A stretch of DNA of 64,000 bases, taken from contig NZ_JAJKFT010000002.1 in the NCBI RefSeq assembly GCF_020966755.1, forward strand, positions 124,001 to 188,000. The letters run 5' to 3'. Below, one piece after another: positions 18,781 to 26,941 of this stretch; within the stretch, counting starts at the first letter, position 1; each line of letters opens with the position of its first letter. The notes under the pieces were generated by a model. It did no database searches, was not told the origin of the DNA, and worked only from the letters and a program-made list of their open reading frames with translations. Origin of the DNA: Blastopirellula sediminis (GTDB lineage: Bacteria; Planctomycetota; Planctomycetia; Pirellulales; Pirellulaceae). Made by a program: the position numbers and the translations under genes.

Positions 18781-19659
18781 ATGGATTTTTGCGAAGGATT
18801 TGAGCATTTTGTGCGGACGCAGGAACCGTTGGCCTCGTACGCGTGGCTGCGGATCGGCGGCACGGCGGAGTTTTTCGCCGAACCGAACAACACGGCGGAA
18901 CTGGCCGCGCTGCTCAAACGTTGCCGTGAGCAGGAAAAGCCGGTCCGGTTGCTCGGCGGCGGCTCGAATCTGCTGATCCGCGACGAAGGGATCGCCGGGG
19001 TCGTCGTTCGGCTGAGCCATCCCTCCTTCTCGAACATCGAAGTTGACGGCACGAGCGTCAAATGCGGCGGCGGAGCTCGCCTGGCCAATGTCGTCTCGAC
19101 CACCGTCGGTCTCGGCCTGGCCGGGCTCGAATCGCTGGTCGGCATCCCCGGCACCATGGGTGGCGCCTTGCGGGGAAACGCTGGCAACAATGGCGAAGAC
19201 GTCGGCCGCTGGGTTTCGAACGTCGACGTGATGTCGGCGGACGGCGAAGTCCGTAAATGGGGCGCCGGCGAACTCCGGTTCTCGTACCGCGAAAGCAATC
19301 TCGACGAATTCGCGATCCTCGGCGGCGAGCTGAAGCTCGAAAAAGGGGACGCCGCCGAGTTGACCCGCCGCATGCAAAAGCAGTGGATCGTCAAACGGGC
19401 CGCCGAGCCGCTGCCGGAACAAAACATCGCGATCCTCTTCCGCAATCCGGCCGATGTGAGTGCTGCTAGCTTGATCGAGCAAGCAGGCCTTCGCGACGCT
19501 TCGGTCGGCGCCGTGAAGCTATCGGAACGGAACGCCAACTTTGTCGTCGCCGGTCCCGGAGCCAAGGCTGCGGACGTGCTGCAACTGATGGAATTGGTCC
19601 GCAGCCGCGTCCATGAAGTCTTCGGCATCGAGCTGAATAACGGGCTCACCATCTGGTAG
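18781..19659 (+). CDS. murB: MurB-like flavoprotein lacking catalytic residues
   Basis: A 292-aa homologue of UDP-N-acetylenolpyruvoylglucosamine reductase (type II). The FAD-binding half is conserved: RIGGTAEFF, LLGGGSNLLIRDEG and GIPGTMGGALRGNAG, plus RFSYRES. The catalytic part is not. The proton-donor serine of the family's G-S-x-F motif is Ile218 (AILFRNP), and the C-terminal catalytic glutamate of the IELxxE segment is Gly288 (IELNNGL). From known MurB mechanism it should not reduce enolpyruvyl-UDP-GlcNAc efficiently. The ATG at 18781 follows an AAGGA site; the longer frame from 18697 is rejected. An FtsQ-like gene follows on the same strand, recalling dcw cluster order. Confidence 0.85.
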   Translation: MDFCEGFEHFVRTQEPLASYAWLRIGGTAEFFAEPNNTAELAALLKRCREQEKPVRLLGGGSNLLIRDEGIAGVVVRLSHPSFSNIEVDGTSVKCGGGARLANVVSTTVGLGLAGLESLVGIPGTMGGALRGNAGNNGEDVGRWVSNVDVMSADGEVRKWGAGELRFSYRESNLDEFAILGGELKLEKGDAAELTRRMQKQWIVKRAAEPLPEQNIAILFRNPADVSAASLIEQAGLRDASVGAVKLSERNANFVVAGPGAKAADVLQLMELVRSRVHEVFGIELNNGLTIW

Positions 19660-19878
19660 AGTCCTGTTGCGGTTTTTAAGACGATTACGATGACTCTTTC
19701 GCTTCCCGCCGGGCGGATCTAAGGGAAACGCTGGCTCCGTTAGATTCTCGTCTGGAAGCTCTAATGTTCGAGAGACCCCGCGGCCGATCTCAATGAGGAA
19801 GGTCTATCGTTCGCTCTGGTAGCGACCGACGAGACCGGATGGGCCAGCGGCATCTTTTCGAGCAGGGAGCAACCAGGG

Positions 19879-20775
19879 GTGAGTCGTCCAACGCGCAACG
19901 CCGCGCCAACGCGTTTTGGTCTTGCCGATCCGCTTGGGCGCCAGCTTTGGATCTGCGCCTTGATGGTGGTCCTGTTCATCGGCGGCGCCTACGCTTTGTC
20001 GCGCTCGATCGCTTCGAACGAAGCGGAGGATCTCTACGTCGTCACCAAAGAGCGAATCTCCTTCACCGCTCCGCCGGAGTGGATCGCCGAAGGAGTGCTG
20101 CAACAAGTCGCCGACGTTCTCTTCGCCGACAAAAAGTCGTTCGACGTCCGTGATCGCGATTTGACCAAGAACATCACTGCGGCGATCGAAGCGGCCGAGA
20201 ACCCGTGGGTCAAGTCGGTCGACCGCGTCGTGAAGTATTACCCGACCAAGGTCTTGGTCGACATCCAATACCGTCGCCCGGTCGCGATGGTCGAAGTCAA
20301 AATGAAGATCGAAGACGCCGATTGGGGTTTGATCCCGGTCGACGCCGACGGAGTCATCTTGCCCGGCCGTGGCAACGACTATCTCGAAACGAATCGCAAA
20401 CACTTCCCCCGCATCAACCTGGGCGGCGTCGCTCCCGAAGGAACAAAGAAGCCAGGGCACGAGTGGGGCGACACGCGCATCGCCGAAGCGGCTCGTATTG
20501 CCGATTCGCTCGGCGGCGTCTGGACCCGCTTGGGCTTCCACCGGATCGTCGCCTCGGCGAGCGAAGAAGGACGCAACGTCTACGAACTCCACACCGCTGA
20601 AGGCGCTCATCTGATCTGGGGGAGCGCTCCTGGCGCCGAACGCCCGCATGAAAACAGCGCGGCCCAAAAAGTCGGCATGCTGCTCGCCCTGCAGCAAACC
20701 CAAATCGCCGCCGGCGAAATCGACCTGCGAACCCCAGCCGAGCTAACGTCGAACACCGCCCCCGCCGCCCGTTAA
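19879..20775 (+). CDS. FtsQ-like POTRA-containing membrane protein
   Basis: A 298-aa protein. It has a basic cytoplasmic N-terminus, one membrane helix at about residues 23-45 (WICALMVVLFIGGAYALS), then a periplasmic region. The segment AAIEAAENPWVKSVDRVVKY followed by YPTKVLVDIQYRRPVAMVEV resembles the FtsQ/DivIB POTRA-to-beta-domain motif (NPWVxxAxVxRxxPxTLxIxVxErxPvA), and IPVDADGVILP matches the FtsQ 'D-x-G' strand. FtsQ recruits FtsB/FtsL in FtsZ-based divisomes. It follows the degenerate MurB gene by 219 bp. The start is GTG with GGGAG upstream. The FtsQ assignment rests on local motifs and gene order. Confidence 0.65.
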   Translation: MSRPTRNAAPTRFGLADPLGRQLWICALMVVLFIGGAYALSRSIASNEAEDLYVVTKERISFTAPPEWIAEGVLQQVADVLFADKKSFDVRDRDLTKNITAAIEAAENPWVKSVDRVVKYYPTKVLVDIQYRRPVAMVEVKMKIEDADWGLIPVDADGVILPGRGNDYLETNRKHFPRINLGGVAPEGTKKPGHEWGDTRIAEAARIADSLGGVWTRLGFHRIVASASEEGRNVYELHTAEGAHLIWGSAPGAERPHENSAAQKVGMLLALQQTQIAAGEIDLRTPAELTSNTAPAAR

Positions 20776-21796
20776 TTCGCGGCCGAGCCAAGTCTCCGCA
20801 GCGTCCGCTCCTCCATTAGTAGCCCGAAGCGCCAGCGAGGGAAATGCGTCCGCAAGTCCACAATCAGGACTGGACCGCGAGCGAACTTTTTTCTTGAGCC
20901 CCAACGGGGCGGCACTAAAGCAGCCCGGGGTGGAATCGCCGCAGGCGATGTAGCCCTGGGTTACCTGACGGTAAAGATCGCTGGCGTTGGACTGGACGTT
21001 TCTCGGTTTTAGTTCGCCCCGTTGGGGCTTTCGATCGAACCGCGCGAGCCAACCTAGGGCTGCGTCGCCGTGGGCGACTTACCCTAGGCTACTTTAGCTC
21101 GCCCCGTTGGGGCGGAAGACGCAGAGACTGGACTGGACCGCCGCGCATTTTTTTCGCGCCGAAAGTGGACTCGACCGACAAACGTCCCCGTTTGCCCACT
21201 CAGGTCTCAGCCCATCTTGCCCAGCCTTCTCATCATGTGGACCGCAACCCCCATTTTTTTCATCCGCACTGGACTGGACCGCACGCAATTTCATTTCACA
21301 CGTCCGAGATTCCCCAACGAACCGATCCCAATCGCATCCATCGCGCCCGATGAGTGGACTGGACCGCGATCATTTTTTTTCGTTGCTGGATCGCAACCCA
21401 CGTTTGGCAATCTAGGTCGTCGTCCCATCGACCGTGCGCTGGCCCCGACTCTTCTCCCAACCAAATTCCCAAAGAACAAACTGCGGCCTCGCCACCTTGT
21501 GGAAACGCCGCAGGACAGAATCATCCGCACCCCGAAATCGACCACGAATGCGTGCGCTTTGTCAACAGACAAAGTTAGCGTTGGGATTTCACAAGCTGGC
21601 CGGGTGGCACTGTCGTCAGCGACAGTGTTTTTACGAATAGGAAAGCGTCATCTGAACAACTTGATCTTTGAACAAATCGTCCAAGTACGCTATTAGATTA
21701 GACAGCCAAGTAAGAGAACTGTCGCTGACGACAGTGCCACCGGACCGCCGATTAATCGAATGCTGATGGACTTCCTTATAGATTGGAACTGAAGCA
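20776..21796. other. Repeat-rich 1-kb spacer without genes
   Basis: No convincing gene is present. It holds a family A half arm (20819-20848) and three copies of the self-complementary GCCCCGTTGGGGC (20898-20910 as its complement, 21016-21028 and 21101-21113). A loose series of GGACTGGACCGC motifs, often followed by a T-run, occurs at about 20867, 21127, 21270 and 21354, with shorter versions at 20991 and 21237. A family C inverted pair closes it (21602-21627 and 21718-21743). The region looks like accumulated repeat debris and may also carry the promoter of the gene at 21797. Confidence 0.7.
21602..21743. repeat. Palindromic repeat element, family C, copy 1
   Basis: The arms are 21602-21627 (GGGTGGCACTGTCGTCAGCG then ACAGTG) and 21718-21743, near-perfect inverted copies. 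Each arm is itself a hairpin (ACTGTCG/CGACAGT). The design matches the 56149-56301 element, which shares the GGTGGCACTG outer sequence but has a different inner stem. Confidence 0.8.
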
Positions 21797-22903
21797 ATGA
21801 TGTTTCATCGATCTAGTCGTTTTCGAATCCTGATTCCGGCAGTCTTGCTGCTTACGTTTTTGGCGCTGGCATGCGAGACCCTCGCGGATGAAGACGCCGC
21901 AAAGACTCCGCTTAAGAAGACGCAGCTTATCCTGCTGGAACACTACACTCTCGCGTATGACAGGAACGACTATCAGCAGCAGCGGAACGTCATGCAGCAA
22001 ATTTATGACGTTACCGTCAACAACAAATCCGATCTGAGACTGCTAACGGCAGCCGAGGCTCGCATGATACTTGACGATCATGAAGCGGCGCTCGCCATGC
22101 CGGTAGAGTCTCTGCAAAAAGCACGGCAAATGCAAGTCGAATGTCGCCTTGGGAATGCGGCAACGCTTCAAAAAGACTACCCGCGTGCGATTGTCCATCT
22201 AGATAAGGCGCTGGAGCTTTCCGAGGTCTACGGCGCCGACTCGTATGAGCAGCTTAGGATAAAGGTGCAAATCGCAGCGGCGAGCGAATACACTGGCGGC
22301 GACATCAACCGGGGAATCGCGATTGCAACGGACGTGCGTACTGAACTTGAGCGACGCAATATGGCCGATTGTCATCTCTATAGCGACACGTTGGCCTACC
22401 TGTACATCTTGCAACTTGCCGCTGGTAAGGAGCCGGAAGGAATCGAGACCGGCGAAACGCTCATCCAGCTGTTGCAGAAACAGCAAGAGGAGCGAACGCT
22501 TCGATTCGTTCAGGTGACGGGCATGATCGCGAGATTTCTCAATATCGCCAAGCGACACGACGAGGCGTATCGTTATGCGGCGCTTGGTCTGAAAACTTGC
22601 CCAGAGCTGGTTGGCGAAGACATGAAATACGGGCTGCTTCTCCTGCAAGAGTGTGCAAAGGCATTGGCAAACTTGAACGACTACGAGCAAGTGCCCGTGC
22701 TCTACGAAAAGATCCTGTCGACCATTGCGGCAACGCCCGGATACCCGGACCACTTGAAACTCGAGTTTCTCAAAGAATATGCCGCCATCTTGGAAACGAT
22801 GGGCGAGCAGCAGAGAAACGTGGAGATCAAACGCGAAATCGAAAAGATAAAATATCCGCCGATGCCTCCGAAGAGTCTATATAGCGATTGGTCGATGAAA
22901 TGA
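21797..22903 (+). CDS. Exported TPR-like hypothetical protein
   Basis: A 368-aa protein with a signal peptide (about residues 1-30, ending near CETLADED). The mature part is almost wholly helical, with spaced patterns reminiscent of tetratricopeptide repeats, such as AIVHLDKALELSEVYG, RIAKRHDEAYRYAALGL-like stretches and LLLQECAKALANLNDYEQV. No catalytic motif is visible. Its base composition is somewhat less G+C rich than the housekeeping genes and codon use is more relaxed, so it may be accessory. A family C repeat ends 53 bases upstream of the ATG. Function unknown. Confidence 0.7.
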   Translation: MMFHRSSRFRILIPAVLLLTFLALACETLADEDAAKTPLKKTQLILLEHYTLAYDRNDYQQQRNVMQQIYDVTVNNKSDLRLLTAAEARMILDDHEAALAMPVESLQKARQMQVECRLGNAATLQKDYPRAIVHLDKALELSEVYGADSYEQLRIKVQIAAASEYTGGDINRGIAIATDVRTELERRNMADCHLYSDTLAYLYILQLAAGKEPEGIETGETLIQLLQKQQEERTLRFVQVTGMIARFLNIAKRHDEAYRYAALGLKTCPELVGEDMKYGLLLLQECAKALANLNDYEQVPVLYEKILSTIAATPGYPDHLKLEFLKEYAAILETMGEQQRNVEIKREIEKIKYPPMPPKSLYSDWSMK

Positions 22904-22938
22904 GTACCGCCCGACGCAACTTGGTTCTCTTAAAGTGC

Positions 22939-23009
22939 CGTAGGCTGGGTCACGCCCCAGCGGATTTGATTGCCGAGCGTCCTATTGCTGGGTCTTGACC
23001 CAGCCTACG
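22939..23009. repeat. Inverted repeat, family D, between convergent genes
   Basis: CGTAGGCTGGGTCACGCCCC at 22939 and onward pairs with GCTGGGTCTTGACCCAGCCT ending at 23009. A related half sequence, TCAAATTGTTGGGGC plus ACCCAGC, occurs at 23115-23139 and again at 24687-24711. The inverted repeat could terminate both facing transcripts. Confidence 0.65.
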
Positions 23010-23160
23010 AAACTGCTTTTTGGCCGAAGACTGATGTGCAATGCGGCGCTGCACTGGCGAAAGAGTGCGCCAGTGGCGCCCGTAGAGCAGAAGGTCGGCA
23101 GCGCCACCCGAGCGTCAAATTGTTGGGGCTGGACCCAGCGAACGAAACTGCGAAATTCGC

Positions 23161-24549
23161 CTAATCCGTCGTTTGCTTCTCGACGCCCCATCGCTCGATT
23201 TTTCTCGACAAATCGTTGCGCGACTCAAGATGAGGGGTCACGTCGCGGAGATCGCGTACAACATACGCCAGGTCAGGCCAGCCGATGTTTTGTCGACGAC
23301 AGTATTCGCTGTAGCGGCCCAAGTCCCCGCACGCACTTTGGGCAATTCGTGCGTTGCCGCCGACGAGCATCGAGGAGAGGATATCCATGCCTTCTGTGCA
23401 GACGTGCTTGGAGTATTCACTGTCGGTTTCCATGCCCCTGCGCAAGCCGGCGCAATAGGAAAACCCTAGTTTTTCATCCTGCGGAATGAAGTCGCGATAA
23501 AAGCGGAAGACTTCTCTCCGCAGTTCCTCGCTACTGGGATCAAGTAGATTCGACGCGAAGCAAAGCCCGAGCCAACGTAGACGCTCGGGACCATGCGGGC
23601 CTACCAACTCGCGAAGTTTATCGATCGCCTCAATTCTTCGTCCCGGCGACATCGGCGGATACGAGAACATGAGTAGATGCCGCAATTCGGGTTCGCGGCT
23701 AAAGTATCCGGCGCCTTGCGGAGGATGGGCGATGACGTCCGAGATGCGACGTAAATGACATTCATGGCGAAACTGCTCCATCTCGTCACTGGGAGCTTCC
23801 GCAGCCAAGATGTGATCGGCAACTTCGTAAGCGATGCACGGGGACTGCGTATTTTGCAACAAAAGTCGACATTCCTCGACGAACGTTCCTGGAGGAACAT
23901 GTTTCGAGATCGCATCGTGGATCAGGCAACGCTCGTGCAGCGCCAAACGTTCACTTTCCGCAAGTAGTCTCAAACACCACGCGGCGAATTGACCATCCGC
24001 GTCGCCACAGCCGTTTAAAATGCTCGCAGCGGCAGTCGATGGTTCGGCCGTAGCAAGAATCTCGGAGATCCGCTTTAAACGCGTCACTTCCGCTTCGGTG
24101 GCCAATCCGATCCGTCCCCCTTTCCACGCAGAGCCTTCCTTCGGCGCGTCTGTCAGTCTCGCCTCAAAAAAGAGACGGTCCCCGCGAGTCGGGTTGCCTG
24201 GCGTTCCTTGCCGCTGAAATTGAATTGGCGCGTACCAGACCGGTTGAATGACAAGCGGATTCTCTTGCGGCGCAGGGCCAAAAAGGGTGCGCTCCACCTC
24301 CAGGCGAAGGTGAACCTCGATCTTGGAGAATGCGTTCGCGACGGGATCCTCTTGGTTGCCCGTGTATTCAACGCTTAGCAGTTTACCAACGACTAAGAAG
24401 GTGTCTTCGCGTAGCCGTTCCGTCAGGTTGCCGTATTGCAGATCAAGAAAGGTCCGTATCGGCTGATCGCTCGCGGATTGCGCTCGACAATTCGATGCGG
24501 CAATCAGAACTAGCGAATAACTAAGAAGTAGGAAGAGACGCGATGTCAT
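23161..24549 (-). CDS. Exported hypothetical protein, 462 aa
   Basis: A 462-aa protein with an N-terminal signal peptide (MTSRLFLLLSYSLVLIAAS, cleavage near CRAQS). The first 150 residues are beta-rich (FLVVGKLLSVEYTG, VEVHLRLEVERTLFGPAP-like), resembling a domain of exported proteins that handle 'fees' of unknown ligands. The remainder is helical and Leu/Arg rich with scattered Cys, suggesting a HEAT-like solenoid. No family is recognised. It lies alone between repeat-bearing spacers and has a lower G+C feel than the core genes. Function unknown. Confidence 0.65.
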   Translation of the reverse strand: MTSRLFLLLSYSLVLIAASNCRAQSASDQPIRTFLDLQYGNLTERLREDTFLVVGKLLSVEYTGNQEDPVANAFSKIEVHLRLEVERTLFGPAPQENPLVIQPVWYAPIQFQRQGTPGNPTRGDRLFFEARLTDAPKEGSAWKGGRIGLATEAEVTRLKRISEILATAEPSTAAASILNGCGDADGQFAAWCLRLLAESERLALHERCLIHDAISKHVPPGTFVEECRLLLQNTQSPCIAYEVADHILAAEAPSDEMEQFRHECHLRRISDVIAHPPQGAGYFSREPELRHLLMFSYPPMSPGRRIEAIDKLRELVGPHGPERLRWLGLCFASNLLDPSSEELRREVFRFYRDFIPQDEKLGFSYCAGLRRGMETDSEYSKHVCTEGMDILSSMLVGGNARIAQSACGDLGRYSEYCRRQNIGWPDLAYVVRDLRDVTPHLESRNDLSRKIERWGVEKQTTD

Positions 24550-24853
24550 AGAAATCTACATTGGAACGAAGCGGCGTTCTTTCGTTGTTTGTTCACAATC
24601 GTTCCGTCTGGAACGCCAAATTGATTTCCCACTACAGCAAAATCGAAATGTCGGTTGATAGTCAAGCGCTTTTGACTTGCAAACCTTCAAATTGTTGGGG
24701 CGAAACCCAGCCTGCGAAACATATTTGGCGAAAAAGAGCTGATCCGCATTTCGCAACCGATCTAACCATGACGTAGAGTTAACGCCGCTCGGACCCCTTC
24801 TCGTTTGATCACCGAATTCTCCCGCTTCCGGAAAGACTTGCAGCGACGCAACC
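24550..24853. other. 304-bp spacer between divergent genes
   Basis: It contains a family D half copy (about 24687-24720, TTGTTGGGGC...ACCCAGCCTGCG) and otherwise no gene or hairpin that I can support. The promoters of both flanking genes should lie here. Confidence 0.45.
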
Positions 24854-25066
24854 ATGATTCAAATCGCCGTTATCGTTCTCTCGATTCTGTTGATCGTCAT
24901 CGGAATCAAAGGATTCACGCCGTCCGGATTGCAGTTCTCCCAGAACACCGTTCTCAAAGGGCGGAGCGGAATGATCGTGGGTGCGATTTGCATTGCCGCG
25001 GGAATTGGGCTCATTCCGATGTTGCTGTTGTTCTTCGTGATGTTCTCGTCGTGGCTGGGGAACTAG
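24854..25066 (+). CDS. Small two-helix membrane protein
   Basis: A 70-aa protein with two predicted membrane helices: residues about 2-19 (QIAVIVLSILLIVIGIKG) and 38-65 (GMIVGAICIAAGIGL then IPMLLLFFVMFSS). A polar loop with TPSGLQFSQNTVLKGRSG joins them. It has the look of a real small membrane protein, with no charged residues in the helices and an ATG start, but no family is known to me. A hairpin with A/T-rich arms (25124-25145) follows 57 bases after the stop and may be its terminator. Confidence 0.55.
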   Translation: MIQIAVIVLSILLIVIGIKGFTPSGLQFSQNTVLKGRSGMIVGAICIAAGIGLIPMLLLFFVMFSSWLGN

Positions 25067-25444
25067 AGCTGCAGCATTGCATCGTCACCACTTCGGTTGA
25101 GTCGAGCTGCAGCGGTAGCGGTTGGAAAAAATCCACATTTTTTCCTATTCAATTCCCGTTGAGCCTATTTTCTGGGTAATTACCCGTTAGCTCACCGCCT
25201 AAGGCCTTTAAAAACCAGAACCGACCGGTTCGCATCGGCAATGATGATTGAAAGCGATCTTGAGAAATGTTTCGATTGTGTTTTCCATTAAATGGCCCTT
25301 AGTGGCATGTAATGCGTTATAAACTCACTATTGAGGGGGAGGATGTCGGTTGACCTGCTTTGTGTGCAACGTTAGCCTGTTAGTAAATCTGATGCGAAAA
25401 TATTGGATTTCTCATCTTCTTTTCTCTTCTTATGGATTGAAACT
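25067..25444. other. 378-bp spacer with terminator-like hairpin and leader of the pilin-like gene
   Basis: The inverted repeat GGAAAAAA / TTTTTTCC (25124-25131 and 25138-25145) probably terminates the small membrane-protein transcript. The rest (25150-25444) is AT-rich for this genome and should hold the promoter and leader of the DUF1559 gene. No further structure was recognised. Confidence 0.5.
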
Positions 25445-26362
25445 ATGACGCATCGAATGAACATTCGCAGAGGATTTACCCTCGTCGAGTTGCTGGTGGT
25501 CATCGCGATTATCGGCGTTCTGATCGCCTTGTTGCTGCCGGCCGTCCAGCAGGCCCGGGAAGCGGCGCGACGCATGAGTTGCAGCAACAACCTGAAGCAG
25601 ATTGGTCTCGCGCTGCACAACTATCACGACACCTATCTCGCCTTCCCGGCCGGCTATCTCTACCGCGGCGGCAATGGGAAGTGCAATTACGGATGGGCCG
25701 TCGCAATTCTTCCGTTCGTTGAACAGGGGAACTTCTACGAACAACTTGATCCGGGCAATACTCCGCTCTACACCCGCTATTCGAGCAGCTCGACGGCGGC
25801 CGACAAAGCGCTGTTGCAGACGCGACTCGAGGCGTACATCTGTCCTTCCGACGCCGCCCCCAAGCTTGCCGCAAGCCAGAAGTTCAGCAGCACCGATCGC
25901 TTTGACGTCGCCGTCTCGAACTACGTCGGCTGTGCCGGCTGGAGCAACACTCCCAACTACCCGATCCGTGACCTCGACGCCGGCGGTTTGCTGTGGGGGA
26001 ACAGTTTCCTGAACATGGCGGACATTACCGATGGAACCAGCAACACCCTGTTTGTTGCGGAACGAGAGTACCCGAAGGGGCACGCGGCGACTTGGCTGGG
26101 TGCTGGCAGGAACGATAGCTACGGAAATGAGTCGACGCTGCGTACGCTTTTCCGCGCCGCGTTTACGATGAACTTCGACTACGCCGCCGCTGGTCAGCCG
26201 CAGAATGCCGGGAAGGGGTGGTCAAGTTTGCATCCCGGGGGCGTTCAGGCGCTGACCGCGGACGCTTCGGTCCACTTCATTCCCGAAACGACCAACAAGA
26301 ACAACGTCTTGCAGCCGCTTAGCCTCCGCGGCGACGGCAAAGCGTTCGACTCGCCCTTCTAA
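25445..26362 (+). CDS. DUF1559 pilin-like protein
   Basis: A 305-aa protein with a prepilin leader cut at G10|F11 and Glu at mature position 5 ([12 protein letters not shown]), a hydrophobic N-terminal helix, and [15 protein letters not shown]. The DUF1559 body has [29 protein letters not shown] and the C-terminal [12 protein letters not shown], where the usual DG of the H-X9-DG motif is DA. The ATG at 25445 is chosen over an upstream frame start because it places the leader correctly. It pairs with the lipoprotein gene 102 bp downstream, mirroring the pair at 11767-13211. Confidence 0.93.
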   Translation: MTHRMNIRRGFTLVELLVVIAIIGVLIALLLPAVQQAREAARRMSCSNNLKQIGLALHNYHDTYLAFPAGYLYRGGNGKCNYGWAVAILPFVEQGNFYEQLDPGNTPLYTRYSSSSTAADKALLQTRLEAYICPSDAAPKLAASQKFSSTDRFDVAVSNYVGCAGWSNTPNYPIRDLDAGGLLWGNSFLNMADITDGTSNTLFVAEREYPKGHAATWLGAGRNDSYGNESTLRTLFRAAFTMNFDYAAAGQPQNAGKGWSSLHPGGVQALTADASVHFIPETTNKNNVLQPLSLRGDGKAFDSPF

Positions 26363-26464
26363 GGCGGTTTGAATCGCTGATTCTCTAGCTGCGTTTCGCA
26401 ACCAAGCGACAACATGAGCTTCGCATGTTGTCGCTCTCGCATCCGATTTCGTAAGGATCCATCT

Positions 26465-26866
26465 ATGCGTCCGCTTGTTCGCGTCGCTTTAGCTACAACG
26501 TTCCTTCCCGTCTTGCTTGGTTTGGTCGGCTGCTCGGGCGACTCCATGGCTCCGGTCAGCGGCGTCGTCACCTTGAATGGAAAGCCGGTGCCCGGTCTTG
26601 AAGTCAACTTTGAACCGACCGGGGATCCGGCGGATCGAGCGACGGCCACGGGCTACACCCAGCAGGACGGCAGCTACTCGCTCGCCTACCCGGGATTCAA
26701 AACAGGGGCGCCTCTGGGCGACTATATCGTGCGTATTAATGGTGGTGAGTCGCTGGACGACGGTACCACATTGCGGGTTCCGACCAAATACAACAAAGAG
26801 TCGAGCCTGAAAGAAACGGTCGCTTCCGGCGCGAACAAGTTCGATTTCGAACTTACGAGCAAGTAG
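26465..26866 (+). CDS. Lipoprotein with carboxypeptidase-regulatory-like fold
   Basis: A 133-aa lipoprotein with lipobox LVG-C23. The mature domain is a transthyretin-like beta-sandwich: PVSGVVTLNGKPVPGLEVNF, YTQQDGSYSLAYPGFKTGA, GDYIVRINGG and a final NKFDFELTSK. AAGGA lies about 8 bases before the ATG at 26465. It is the partner of the DUF1559 gene just upstream and a paralogue of the lipoprotein at 11767-12231. Function unknown; a cell-surface role is likely. Confidence 0.85.
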   Translation: MRPLVRVALATTFLPVLLGLVGCSGDSMAPVSGVVTLNGKPVPGLEVNFEPTGDPADRATATGYTQQDGSYSLAYPGFKTGAPLGDYIVRINGGESLDDGTTLRVPTKYNKESSLKETVASGANKFDFELTSK

Positions 26867-26876
26867 AAGAAAGCGC

Positions 26877-26916
26877 CGTAGCCGCAGGCTGGGTCAAGAC
26901 TCAACCTACGGCTACG
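26877..26916. terminator. Hairpin between convergent genes
   Basis: CGTAGCCG at 26877-26884 pairs with CGGCTACG at 26909-26916, and inner GGCTGGGT/ACTCAACC-like pairing extends it. It resembles family D repeats and lies between the lipoprotein gene and the leftward isomerase gene. Confidence 0.55.
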
Positions 26917-26941
26917 AAGTTACAAAGCTACCAGGGAATCT

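Noticed and set aside
20867-21365. CRISPR-like reading of the GGACTGGACCGC repeats
   Set aside because: Spacing is irregular, the repeats are short and degenerate, and no cas gene is nearby.
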